A DNA stretch of 15,984 bases from CAZRRV01 sp964406705 (GCA_964406705.1 CAYOSS010000039.1:1-15984), one strand, 5' to 3'; counted from the stretch's first letter, positions 1 to 7,199 are shown. Notes: generated from the sequence alone by a model not told the origin. Numbers and translations: made by a program.

Positions 1-615
1 GGTCGCTGACGCGGGGGAAGCCCGGATGTACCCCCGGCGCCGGCTCCGGGACCCCACCAGGGTCATTCGGGGCCTGCCGAGCCCGGTACAAAGGCTCGCA
101 GGTTAGAGTAGGCTCGCCGCTATCGTTCAAGGCTCGGCGTTTCCGGGTAGCTTTTGCCTACCGGTCGGGGGCAACTCGCGGGTGCACAGGGAACCCCCGC
201 CGGGGAAGCCCGGAGGCTCACTGACGCGAGGGGTAGCCCGGAGGTACCGGCAACCCCCGCCCCGGAAGCACGGCGATTTAAGGAGCAGTCTGGCGGCGAC
301 AGGCAGACCCCCCCCCGGAAGCACAGTGGTTCGAGGGATAGCTCGGCTGGACAGATGGCTTACCTGACGTCACTCAGCCCGCTGGGGACGCACCGGGTCG
401 CCCCACACGGGGAGGGAGGTTCCCTGCATATCCGCGAGTTGCCCCCGACCGACAAGCAAAAAGCTACCCCCGAAGCGCCGAGCCCCGAACGACAGCGGCG
501 AGCCGTCCCCGGACCTGCGAGCCTTTTGCATCCGACTCTGCGAGCTGGGAATGAACACGGCAAGGCTGCCCGAACCGGCGCCGGGGGTACCCCCGGGCTA
601 TCCTCGCGAAGCGAA
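1..615. repeat. Large imperfect inverted repeat of GC-rich repeat units, no gene
   Basis: The left part (about 1-195) reappears as its reverse complement at about 415-615, with a symmetry axis near 308. The best arm matches are an exact 20-bp match at 162-181 against 432-451 and an exact 15-bp match at 29-43 against 575-589; the rest aligns with scattered mismatches and small indels. The centre (about 215-330) repeats the same vocabulary directly: CTGACGCG followed by AGCCCGGA occurs near 6-26 and again near 221-241, and CCCGGAAGCAC occurs twice. A C9 run lies at 308-316. Open frames on both strands cross this region, but their products are Pro/Arg/Gly-rich, have no domain, and simply translate the repeat. 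I see no credible gene, promoter or RNA gene here. Similar GC-rich units appear elsewhere in the window, so this is probably a local cluster of a genome-wide intergenic repeat family. Confidence 0.7.
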
Positions 616-702
616 CCGCAAGGGCAACGGTACAGGTGGCGGCTACCCCATAACCTCTCAGTGTTCGGCGTAGAAGTAAGCCGGCGCGCTGAACTTCTTT
701 TC

Positions 703-757
703 TGTCCGCTTTTCTTCTTTCAGCCGCGCCAATCGGCGAAGAGAAGAAAAGCGGACA
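703..757. repeat. Long hairpin with a 16-bp perfect stem
   Basis: TGTCCGCTTTTCTTCT (703-718) is matched exactly by its reverse complement at 742-757. The stem continues inward as TTC-GCCG against CGGC-GAA with one bulged A, leaving a loop of about 7 nt. No run of T directly follows the stem on either strand and no gene ends next to it, so it is not a convincing intrinsic terminator. The left-arm motif TGTCCGCTTTTC recurs as the last bases of the window (15973-15984), so this hairpin appears to be part of a repeated element. Confidence 0.65.
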
Positions 758-1065
758 ACGTTCCCCAGCCCAGCTGGGAAAATCAAATAAGCTAAATTCA
801 CGTCAACGGGAAGAAGCCCCCGGAACCGGGCGGAGCCAAAAGCAGGGAGACCGCCGAGCACTCCGACGCGCGGCAAGCTTTCCGCAACAGGCGGAGCCAA
901 AGCCTCTGGCACAGCAAAGCTACCCCTCACAGCGGGCAGCGGCCCCCGGACCCGGGCGGAGCCAAGTCTGACGGGAACCGCCGCGCCGACCGCGACCGCG
1001 ACGTCTCCGGGAGAGGACGCGTAACCGGCGGGGAGCGACCCGGCGCATCTTCGCCAATCCCCCAA
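746..1065 (+). repeat. Copy 1 of a dispersed intergenic repeat, inverted relative to the copy at the window's right end
   Basis: The 37 bases at 746-782 match the reverse complement of 15947-15984 with about three substitutions and one indel. Beyond that, similarity is patchy but recognisable: GGGCGGAGCCAA occurs at about 829, 891 (partly) and 955 here and in the reverse complement of the right-end copy, and GCAAAGCT followed by a CCCC-rich stretch and a GCGGG/GTGGG stretch is shared. The region codes for nothing recognisable. No transposase or target-site duplication is visible, so the family is described only as a GC-rich dispersed repeat. Confidence 0.6.
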
Positions 1066-1092
1066 AAATATTGCTATTCTGTTAAATATTTG

Positions 1093-1121
1093 TTGACAAT
1101 ATTTGCCTGAAGCGGTATTAT
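1093..1121 (+). promoter_or_regulatory. Sigma-A promoter of the symporter-hydrolase operon
   Basis: A perfect -35 TTGACA (1093-1098) and a -10 TATTAT (1116-1121) are separated by 17 bp in a strikingly AT-rich island within GC-rich DNA. The heptamer ATATTTG occurs as a direct repeat on both sides of the -35 box (1086-1092 and 1099-1105). That arrangement could be an operator for a sugar-responsive repressor, but it could also be an effect of AT richness. Confidence 0.8.
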
Positions 1122-1151
1122 AATACCATAAAGAGAGGGGGAGGCACGCAT

Positions 1152-2507
1152 ATGAAGGATTTACCGCGCGGCAAGGTGGCGGCGTTCGCCGTGGGGCAGC
1201 TCGGCTGGGCGATGATGTCGGGGCTGATTTCCAACTGGCTGGTCTACTTCTACCAGCCGGACGAGACGGCGGTGGCGGCGGGCCAGACGGTGTTTATCCC
1301 GCAGGGGCGGGTGCTGCTGGGCGTGTTCACCGTGATAGGCGTCATCACCGCGATTGGGCGGCTGTTCGACGCGGTGACCGACCCGTGGATAGCCTCGCTG
1401 TCGGATAAGTGCAAATCCAAAAACGGGCGCCGCATTCCGTTTATGAAATGGGCGGCCCTGCCGCTCGCCGCCAGCACCGTGCTGGTTTTCTGCGCCCCGG
1501 TGAACCGTAAGAGCGGGTGGAACGTGCTGTGGATGTTTGTCTTCGTGATGGCGTACTACCTCGCGATCACCGCCTACTGTACCCCGTTTAACGCGCTGAT
1601 CCCGGAGTTGGGGCACAATCAGAAGCAGAGGATGACCATCTCCACTTCGATTTCGCTGACCTTCATCGTGGGGACGGCGTTCGCCTATGTCGCCCCGGTG
1701 ATATGGGGGAGCTTCGAGGGCGCGTTGGGGCGCGTCGCCGCTATACGGCTGACCTTCCTCATTTTCGCCGTGATCGCCTTTATATGTATGGAAGTACCGG
1801 TTTGGGCGATTAAGGAAAAGGAATATGTCGTGTCGAAACCCGCCGAGGGAAGCGCGTTCTCCTCTCTTATAAAGACCTTTAAGAACAGCGACTTCCGCCT
1901 GTTCGTCGGCTCGGATATCTTCTACTGGGTGGGGCTGACGATGTTCCAGACGGGGCTGCCCTACTTCGTGGTGAACCTGTTGGGGCTGTCGGAGAGTATG
2001 TCCACGGTGTTCTTCGTCTCGATGACGGCGCTCTCGCTGGTGTTCTATATCCCGGTGAACCTGCTGACCGGGCGTTTCGGTAAGAAAAAATTAGTCCTCT
2101 TGGCGTTCGGGATCTTCGCGGCAGCGTTCCTCTACACGGCGTTTTTGGGCGACGCGCTCCCGATCCCGGCGGTGGCGCAGGGGTTCATATTGGTAGTCGC
2201 GGCGGCGTTCCCTATGGCGATATTCGGTATTCTCCCACAGGCTATGGTCGCGGATGTAGCCGAGTGCGAGTCCCGCAGGACGGGGGAGAACCGCGAGGGA
2301 ATGTTCTACGCCGCGAGAACGTTCGCGTTTAAGTTGGGGCAAAGCCTCGCTATGCTCCTCTTCACCGCCCTCGCGACAATCGGCACGGGGGGCACCGGAT
2401 ACAGGGTGGTGGCGGCCGTCTCGGCGTCGCTCTCCGTCATAGGCGGGATACTTCTCTGCTTCTACAACGAAAAGCGGATAGAACAGGGCTTGGGTGAGAA
2501 CAAATGA
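1152..2507 (+). CDS. GPH-family (MelB-like) sugar:cation symporter
   Basis: Polytopic inner-membrane transporter of the major facilitator superfamily, 451 aa, predicted to bring a glycoside or sugar into the cell with H+ or Na+. The family signature is clear. RLFDAVTDPW (residues 70-79) places D73 and D77 like the two cation-site aspartates of MelB (D55/D59). SLSDK followed by NGRRIPFM (82-98) is the conserved cytoplasmic loop, and TPFNALIPEL (144-153) matches the conserved fourth-helix/loop region. The length fits the family (about 450-500 aa) and hydrophobic segments run along the whole protein. The ATG is preceded by GGGGGAGG (1137-1144) and by a strong promoter. It overlaps the next gene by four bases (ATGA), so a shared transcript and coupled translation are likely. 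The substrate cannot be read from the sequence. Confidence 0.9.
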   Translation: MKDLPRGKVAAFAVGQLGWAMMSGLISNWLVYFYQPDETAVAAGQTVFIPQGRVLLGVFTVIGVITAIGRLFDAVTDPWIASLSDKCKSKNGRRIPFMKWAALPLAASTVLVFCAPVNRKSGWNVLWMFVFVMAYYLAITAYCTPFNALIPELGHNQKQRMTISTSISLTFIVGTAFAYVAPVIWGSFEGALGRVAAIRLTFLIFAVIAFICMEVPVWAIKEKEYVVSKPAEGSAFSSLIKTFKNSDFRLFVGSDIFYWVGLTMFQTGLPYFVVNLLGLSESMSTVFFVSMTALSLVFYIPVNLLTGRFGKKKLVLLAFGIFAAAFLYTAFLGDALPIPAVAQGFILVVAAAFPMAIFGILPQAMVADVAECESRRTGENREGMFYAARTFAFKLGQSLAMLLFTALATIGTGGTGYRVVAAVSASLSVIGGILLCFYNEKRIEQGLGENK

Positions 2508-3448
2508 CGCTGCTGCCGGAGGAAAACTTCGCCGAGGCGATGACCGGCACCGTGGAGCCGTACCTCGCCGCGCTGCGCCGGACCGGCTACACCTCGTCGG
2601 GGATTTACTACGAGACATACATTCCGGAGCGCCCGCGCGGGGTGGTCGTAATCAGTCACGGCTTCACGGAGGCCGCGGTCAAGTTCCGCGAGACGGTATA
2701 TTACCTGTTACAGGCGGGCTACGGCGCGGCGGCGGTGGACCACAGGGGGCACGGCAAGTCCCCCCGCCTCACCGGGGACCCCTGCGTCGTCCACATAGAT
2801 AAATTCTCCCGCTACGTCGACGACCTGAGAGGTTTCACGAAAGAAGTGGTCACTCCGGCGGCGGGGGGCGCGCCATTGTACATTTTCGGGCATTCGATGG
2901 GCGGGTGCGTGGCGGCTCTGCTGATCGAGGAGGAGCCTGATCTTTTCCGCAAGGCCGTGCTCAACGCCCCGATGTTAGGCATACTGATAGGTGGCAACCT
3001 GCCCTGGTGGGCGGCCGTGGCGGCGTGTCGGGTGATGATCGCGCTAAGGCGGGGCGCGACAAAGCTCTATTATCATTCGGATTTTAACCCCGAGGCCCGC
3101 TTCGAGGACGACTACACCACCTCCCGCGCGAGGTTCGATTACTATCATAAAATGCGGCGCGAGTGTCCGGAGCTGCAGACTTCCGCCGCGAGCTACCACT
3201 GGGCGATGGAGTCTGTGCTGGCGGGTCGGCGCGCCGTGAAGAACGCCGCGAGGGCGACGGTCCCGACGCTGCTCTTCAGCGCGGGGAAAGAAAACTTGGT
3301 GGATAACGCCGCGCAGGAGAGGTTCGCCGCCGCCGCGCCCCAAACGGAGCTTGTCCGGGTCCCCGCCGCCCGCCACGAGATCTACCGCAGTGACAACGGG
3401 ATCTTAGCGGGCTACTGGGAGAAGATACTGGGGTTCTTAGGAGAGTAG
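2504..3448 (+). CDS. Alpha/beta-hydrolase, monoacylglycerol lipase / lysophospholipase-like (Hydrolase_4)
   Basis: Soluble serine hydrolase of 314 aa. The nucleophile elbow GHSMGG (129-134) puts the catalytic Ser at 131. HGFTE (52-56) forms the oxyanion-hole region, DHRGHGKS (79-86) is the typical loop after strand 4, and RHEIYRS (290-296) supplies the catalytic His291. The acid is probably E263 or D267 in GKENLVDN, the position used in PldB-type enzymes. There is no signal peptide, so it should act in the cytoplasm. The start codon lies inside the stop of the symporter gene (ATGA overlap); the purine-rich end of that gene may serve as the ribosome site. The pairing suggests, without proof, that the enzyme cleaves an ester group from whatever the symporter imports. 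The lipid-lipase name reflects the family only. Confidence 0.85.
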   Translation: MTLLPEENFAEAMTGTVEPYLAALRRTGYTSSGIYYETYIPERPRGVVVISHGFTEAAVKFRETVYYLLQAGYGAAAVDHRGHGKSPRLTGDPCVVHIDKFSRYVDDLRGFTKEVVTPAAGGAPLYIFGHSMGGCVAALLIEEEPDLFRKAVLNAPMLGILIGGNLPWWAAVAACRVMIALRRGATKLYYHSDFNPEARFEDDYTTSRARFDYYHKMRRECPELQTSAASYHWAMESVLAGRRAVKNAARATVPTLLFSAGKENLVDNAAQERFAAAAPQTELVRVPAARHEIYRSDNGILAGYWEKILGFLGE

Positions 3449-3489
3449 AGAAAGGGGCTGTGGTCGCGGAAGACGAGACTGCGCCCTTC

Positions 3490-4188
3490 TTATCTCGTGA
3501 GCCCCGTCTCCTCGCGCAGCAGGTCCGCTATCCTGTTTTGCTCCTCCCGGGGCAGCGCCCACCTGCCGGGGGTGTGGATGGCGCGATCGATATCCGCCTC
3601 GTCGCGGAGCACGCGCTCGCTCTCCACCGGGCAGTTGCCGTTCACGAAGTACAGGTACCCCTCCACCCAAACATCGCACCCGTACGACCTGAGGTACCGC
3701 GCTAAGATGTCGATCTCGCGCCTTAGCTGCCCGAAGGGGTTATCCACCGTGTCGGAATACACCCTGCCGCCGCCCGAGACCTTGATCCTTTGCCATTTGC
3801 GGTCCTCCTCGCCGCCGTACAGCCGCCCGGAGTAGTTCTTGACCTCGATTATTGCGACGCCGAACCTGTTCACCACGACCTCGTCAAGCTCGGTGCGCCT
3901 GCCGTCATATTCGGCCCCCACATTGCGGAAGCGCGTATCGTCCGGTCGCAGCACTTTGCCGAGCAGCCGCGCGAACTCGTCCTCGCCGCGCCTGCCCGCG
4001 CGCTCCGCCTGGGCCTCGTTCCACTCGCGGTCTATGTCCCGCCCCGCGCCCCCGCTCCGGCGGGAGACGTCGCTCCACCCCCCGCCGCGCCCGCCGGCAT
4101 TCCGCTTACCCCCGTTCCCCGCGAGCAGGGCTATGATTAACACAATCAGCACGATCGCGACGACCGCGATAACAACAGCCGCAATCAA
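3490..4188 (-). CDS. Membrane-anchored NERD-domain protein (nuclease-related, PD-(D/E)xK fold)
   Basis: A 232-aa protein with one N-terminal membrane helix (about residues 2-23), a Gly/Arg-rich linker (24-55), then a NERD domain. The nuclease-fold core is visible as GEDEFARLL (69-77) and RTELDEVVVNRFGVAIIEVKNYSG (98-121), giving D102, E115 and K117 as the PD-(D/E)xK triad. NERD proteins are linked to DNA processing, but few have been studied. The domain should face the cytoplasm. The start appears to be TTG at 4188: the in-frame stop lies only two codons upstream, and the membrane helix would be lost with a later start. A weak GAGGG lies about 12 nt upstream. It converges on the hydrolase gene with only 41 bp between the stops. 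Confidence 0.85.
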   Translation of the reverse strand: MIAAVVIAVVAIVLIVLIIALLAGNGGKRNAGGRGGGWSDVSRRSGGAGRDIDREWNEAQAERAGRRGEDEFARLLGKVLRPDDTRFRNVGAEYDGRRTELDEVVVNRFGVAIIEVKNYSGRLYGGEEDRKWQRIKVSGGGRVYSDTVDNPFGQLRREIDILARYLRSYGCDVWVEGYLYFVNGNCPVESERVLRDEADIDRAIHTPGRWALPREEQNRIADLLREETGLTR

Positions 4189-4449
4189 TTCTCACACCGT
4201 CCCTCTTGAACTTGCCGGAGCGCCGCACTATGCCCCGGTGCAATTTAGATTTGCCGAAAAGTGCCGCAAGTCCCGGAGCGTTTGGGGGCAGCCGGAAGAC
4301 GCCCCTGACCCCGGTGCCGAGCGCCGCCGTATGCCCCGATGCCAAAGCGCCGCTATCCCAAAACTCGTTCCGGACAAGATACACGTCGCGCCGCCCGTAA
4401 TCCCGCCGCGGGGCGCGGGGGTACACTGCCCCGCCGGTCCGCTACCTAT

Positions 4450-4478
4450 ATTATAGCACGTCAGCCGCTGTTATACAA
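4450..4478 (-). promoter_or_regulatory. Minus-strand promoter upstream of the NERD gene
   Basis: Read on the minus strand, TTGTAT (4478-4473) and TATAAT (4455-4450) are 17 bp apart, with an extended -10 TGC directly before TATAAT. Transcription would start near 4443, leaving a leader of about 255 nt before the NERD start. I recognise no riboswitch in the leader. A GTG-initiated frame of 106 codons covers 4426-4106 but overlaps the NERD start and has no domain. Confidence 0.65.
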
Positions 4479-4490
4479 CCGTCAGGCAGA

Positions 4491-4610
4491 GTTTTGGCGA
4501 GACTGGCGCGCGGGATCTCGGTGACACCGCCGGGCAGGGCAGTGGCAGCACCATCGAGCGGGACTTTGGCGACAACGCCGGGCAGGGCCGTGACAGCGCC
4601 GTCGGGCAAC
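4491..4610. repeat. Five degenerate 24-bp tandem repeats next to parS-1
   Basis: Units start at 4491, 4515, 4539, 4563 and 4587 and share a core resembling TTGGCGACACCGCCGGGCAGG. On the minus strand the translation shows an eight-residue periodicity (PARRCxxx), but no ribosome site or domain supports a gene. The array ends 13 bp before a perfect parS palindrome. Confidence 0.65.
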
Positions 4611-4623
4611 CGTTACGGCTCGC

Positions 4624-4639
4624 TGTTTCACGTGAAACA
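4624..4639. promoter_or_regulatory. parS-like site 1 (ParB/Spo0J binding palindrome)
   Basis: TGTTTCACGTGAAACA, a perfect 16-bp palindrome identical to the consensus centromere site bound by chromosomal ParB/Spo0J in Firmicutes and many other bacteria. It is intergenic, between the NERD gene and the nuclease operon. It is the first of four identical copies in the window. Confidence 0.85.
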
Positions 4640-4884
4640 TTTCGACGCTTTGTACATATTCCACAAAGGTTTGCCGCCCTTCCCCTCGCCGGGTCGCCCC
4701 GTGGCCCCGGAGCGGGGGATTTTGTTATGAAATACTCACATTAATGTGCTTCTCTCCCGCCGCATTTATATGAAAATTAGCAGGGGGGGGGGGGGCGTAA
4801 TTATACATAATCCATTTTTTGTTAACGGGAAAAGTTTTTTTTTGGAAGGGGATATTAATTGATATAGCCACAAAATAAAAAGAG

Positions 4885-4894
4885 NNNNNNNNNN
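4885..4894. other. Assembly gap (10 N)
   Basis: Ten unresolved bases, flanked by unusually long C and G homopolymers. The true distance and sequence across this point are unknown. Confidence 0.98.
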
Positions 4895-5017
4895 CGCGGG
4901 GGATTTTGCAACCAACCCCCCCCCTCACCGGCCCCCCCCCCCCCCCCAATTAAACCAACACTCCCCGGGGGGGGGGGGCGTAATTTCGCCAAATCGCTTT
5001 TTTCTTATCGGAAAAAG

Positions 5018-5046
5018 TTGTATTTGGGAAGGGGATATGATATGAT
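5018..5046 (+). promoter_or_regulatory. Promoter of the PD-(D/E)xK nuclease operon
   Basis: TTGTAT (5018-5023) and TATGAT (5041-5046) are 17 bp apart. A G12 tract (4967-4978) lies about 40 bp upstream of the -35 box. Strong ribosome site AAAGGAGG follows just before the start at 5078. The upstream copy of this segment (about 4835-4870) has lost the -35 match to a T run. Confidence 0.65.
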
Positions 5047-5077
5047 ATAGCCACAAAATAAAAGGAGGCTGCCACGT

Positions 5078-6454
5078 ATGAAAGAGATCCTGCTCAGCAA
5101 ATCGTTTGTCGGGAGCTGGGGGTTCAGCAGCGAGAAAAACATCCCGCACGAGATTATCAATCGCTTTAAGTCCGACAACGGCGAGATTTACGTCTACGTC
5201 CCGCCCTACGGGGGGTACAGCTCGGCAAGCCACAAGGTGGAGTACCTGCTCATCACCGGGGACTGGCACGACAGCGCGACCGAGGTGCTCTACCTCGCGA
5301 AGGACCTCAAGCTCCTGCACCGCGGCGGGAAGGACGCGCGCAACTATCCCTCGGAACGGGAAAAGCTGAAGAAAACCCTTGACTCCGCCGATGTGCGCTA
5401 CGGCGGGACGCTTCTCACGGAAATTCCGATGACCGCCGAAGGGGACGGCGTCGAGCAGGCGGTCTATTTCGCCACGTTCAGAGCCGGCTCTGTGCGGAAA
5501 CCGAAAAAACCGCTTTTCCTCTCCTGGGCCGCGGGCGACGGGGAGCATACCGCCGGGCGGGACGTGTACGCGCTGAAGTCCGGCTATAAATATCAGCGGC
5601 AGTACGGCTTTATAAAGGAGGGCACCGGGGACTACGCGACTGTCTCCGCCATTATAGAGAACGGCGACCTCTGGGAGGACGCGGGCCTCAATAAGCTCGA
5701 ACTGCCGGAGGCGGTCCCCCAAAATCCTGCCGGCGCGGGAACCCCCGGGCACGTTAATTTTCTGAAGCTGATACACAAAGAGCGCGACGAAACCGTGTTC
5801 ACAAACCTGCTTTACGAAGCTTTCGGCATTCCGGGGCTGTTCGCGGACTTCGCGGAAGAAGTCTTAAAAGTGCCCGGAGCTAAAGGCGACGGCCGCTGGT
5901 CCGTCAGCAAGGAGGTCACTACCACGCCGGACGGCAAGGCGAATAAGGCAAAGGGAGCCACCGAAACCGCCGGGGGCGGCCCGGGCGCGAGGGGCGCGAA
6001 GGGACGGATCGACCTCTTGGCGGAGGGGGAAAAATCCGTCATAGTGATCGAAAACAAGATTGACTCCGGGCTTCACGGGGCCGACGCCGCCGGTCGCACA
6101 CAGCTCACCACGTACATAGAATACGCCGAAAGGGACCTGCTGCGCGGGCGCGAGGGGTACTACTTTCTGCTTCACCCCGACTACAACGACGTAAATATCG
6201 CGGGGACGGACCGGGAGCGCGGAAGCGAGTTTGAGAAAGTGGCTTACAGCGCGATCCGCGACTTTATGAGGCGGCACAGGCGTGACTTGGAGGCGGCGTT
6301 CGGCGGAGAGACCGCCCGGGACTTTTTGGAAGGTCTCGACTCCCTGTCGCTCTCACAGGCGGAAGAGAGCAAGCGCCGCGAGAAAGAGACCGAGCGGGAG
6401 ATCAGGCGGCGCTTTATAGGGGCTGTCAGGCGGGCAGGCAAAGCCGATATATAG
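5078..6454 (+). CDS. PD-(D/E)xK superfamily nuclease-fold protein with an unassigned N-terminal domain
   Basis: A 458-aa cytoplasmic protein. The C-terminal half is a PD-(D/E)xK module (PDDEXK_4-like): a helix with E238 (DETVFTNLLYEAFG), D312 in GRIDLLAEGE, E325 and K327 in VIVIENKIDSG, and a QxxxY motif at Q342-Y346, as in RecB-type nucleases. A Gly/Ala/Lys-rich, probably disordered insert (about 279-308) splits the module between the first helix and D312. The end (425-450) is charged and helical. The N-terminal 200 residues (VPPYGGY at 41-47, EYLLIT at 55-60, ATEVLYLAKDL at 67-77) match nothing I can name; they could be a recognition domain, but that is a guess. ATG is chosen from the ribosome site AAAGGAGG. 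A 16-bp gap to the next gene indicates an operon. All catalytic residues are present, so it should be active, most likely on DNA. Confidence 0.8.
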   Translation: MKEILLSKSFVGSWGFSSEKNIPHEIINRFKSDNGEIYVYVPPYGGYSSASHKVEYLLITGDWHDSATEVLYLAKDLKLLHRGGKDARNYPSEREKLKKTLDSADVRYGGTLLTEIPMTAEGDGVEQAVYFATFRAGSVRKPKKPLFLSWAAGDGEHTAGRDVYALKSGYKYQRQYGFIKEGTGDYATVSAIIENGDLWEDAGLNKLELPEAVPQNPAGAGTPGHVNFLKLIHKERDETVFTNLLYEAFGIPGLFADFAEEVLKVPGAKGDGRWSVSKEVTTTPDGKANKAKGATETAGGGPGARGAKGRIDLLAEGEKSVIVIENKIDSGLHGADAAGRTQLTTYIEYAERDLLRGREGYYFLLHPDYNDVNIAGTDRERGSEFEKVAYSAIRDFMRRHRRDLEAAFGGETARDFLEGLDSLSLSQAEESKRREKETEREIRRRFIGAVRRAGKADI

Positions 6455-6470
6455 GAAGGGGCTGTTGATT

Positions 6471-7043
6471 ATGCCGGTAGTTCGTTATGGTATTGACGAG
6501 TTCACTAAGTTCCCCAAGATTTCCCACGCGACGTTGCTGAGCGTGGCGGAAATGGAGGAGGGCAAAGAGTACATTCCCCCGGTGAGGGGTTGGGTCGACA
6601 ACTCGGATTCCGTAACATCAGTTTTCGATTTTAGCAAGGTCATCGAGTATTGGTACCTCCGCAACGCCGCGAGCGACCCCGACGAGAAGGGCAATGTGGA
6701 ACAGGCGATCACCGGCACCCTCGGAACGGGGTTAGCAAGCCCTACCGAGCCCGATTACTACGACGAGCCGGGCGATATGGCTCCCGGCACGGGGGTGCGC
6801 CCCGCTTTGGTCCTCGAGAGCGACGAATTTTGCCCGAAGCTGAACCTCGGGGACGAGATAGAAATTTACGACAGAATTTATGAAAGGCGGTTTACCCTTA
6901 TCACGCCGACACTGCTGCTCTACGATCATTACATCGACACCGACGTGTTTGACGAATCCGGCTCCAACGTCTACGAGACATCGGACGTAAAGCGCCGAGT
7001 GGATCAATGGTTCGAAGAGATTAAGGAATGTTTTGAGGAGTAG
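6471..7043 (+). CDS. DUF6273-like hypothetical protein, partner of the nuclease gene
   Basis: A 190-aa acidic soluble protein without signal peptide or membrane helix. EYWYLRNAA (59-67) and GVRPALVL (108-115) resemble the paired WWLRSP and GVRPAL motifs of DUF6273, a domain common in Clostridia. In the second half, FTLITPTLLLYDHY followed by NVYETSDVKRRVDQWFEE resembles the start of that domain, where a Y-x-x-S-x-(I/V)-(R/K) helix normally precedes WWLRSP. The two halves are thus in the opposite order to the usual one. I chose ATG at 6471 because GGAAGGGG lies nine bases before it; TTG at 6465 in the same frame is the alternative. It follows the nuclease gene by 16 bp, so the two proteins are probably co-expressed, and it may be a partner or regulator (inference). 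Confidence 0.6.
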   Translation: MPVVRYGIDEFTKFPKISHATLLSVAEMEEGKEYIPPVRGWVDNSDSVTSVFDFSKVIEYWYLRNAASDPDEKGNVEQAITGTLGTGLASPTEPDYYDEPGDMAPGTGVRPALVLESDEFCPKLNLGDEIEIYDRIYERRFTLITPTLLLYDHYIDTDVFDESGSNVYETSDVKRRVDQWFEEIKECFEE

Positions 7044-7199
7044 CGGTCCCGGCATACCGAGGGCGGCCGGTCCGCGCCACGAAACACGGGCGATCGATCC
7101 TGACCGCGAACCGCGAGCGATAGGTCCGAGCTATGGAACGGTGCCGATCGCGCCGGCGCAGCCAATCCTATGATAGCGCGTCTGAAAGATATGCCTTAC

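Larger units (their letters stand above)
4712..5067 (+). repeat. Tandem duplication of the nuclease promoter region around an assembly gap
   Basis: Copy 1 (4712-4884) and copy 2 (4896-5067) share the same order: GCGGGGGATTTTG, about 70 divergent bases, a poly-G tract (G13 at 4783-4795; G12 at 4967-4978), CGTAATT, an AT-rich promoter segment, GAAGGGGATAT, and GATATAGCCACAAAATAAAA. They are separated by ten N (4885-4894). Copy 1 stops at the ribosome-site position, just where the gap begins. Copy 2 contains C9 (4916-4924) and C16 (4932-4947) runs and looks low in complexity. The simplest reading is two contig ends covering the same locus, one or both with degraded sequence; a real duplication is possible. 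A 12-bp palindrome CACATTAATGTG (4737-4748) lies only in copy 1. Confidence 0.7.

Noticed and set aside
154..795. Long plus-strand frame (213 codons) in the left repeat region
   Set aside because: Pro/Arg/Gly-rich translation of GC-rich repeats, no ribosome site, no domain, and it crosses the inverted repeat and the hairpin.
658..1065. Minus-strand frame of 135 codons
   Set aside because: Low-complexity product of the dispersed repeat; no start signal or domain.
3449..3489. Possible bidirectional terminator between the convergent hydrolase and NERD genes
   Set aside because: AAGGG and CCCTT arms exist, but pairing is interrupted by mismatches, the loop is long and there is no good T run.
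4106..4426. GTG-initiated minus-strand frame of 106 codons between the promoter at 4450 and the NERD gene
   Set aside because: It overlaps the NERD start by 83 bases, has no clear ribosome site and no recognisable domain. A small leader gene cannot be excluded, but support is too thin.
3839..4456. Plus-strand frame antisense to the NERD gene
   Set aside because: Ser/Pro/Arg-rich shadow of a well-supported gene on the other strand.
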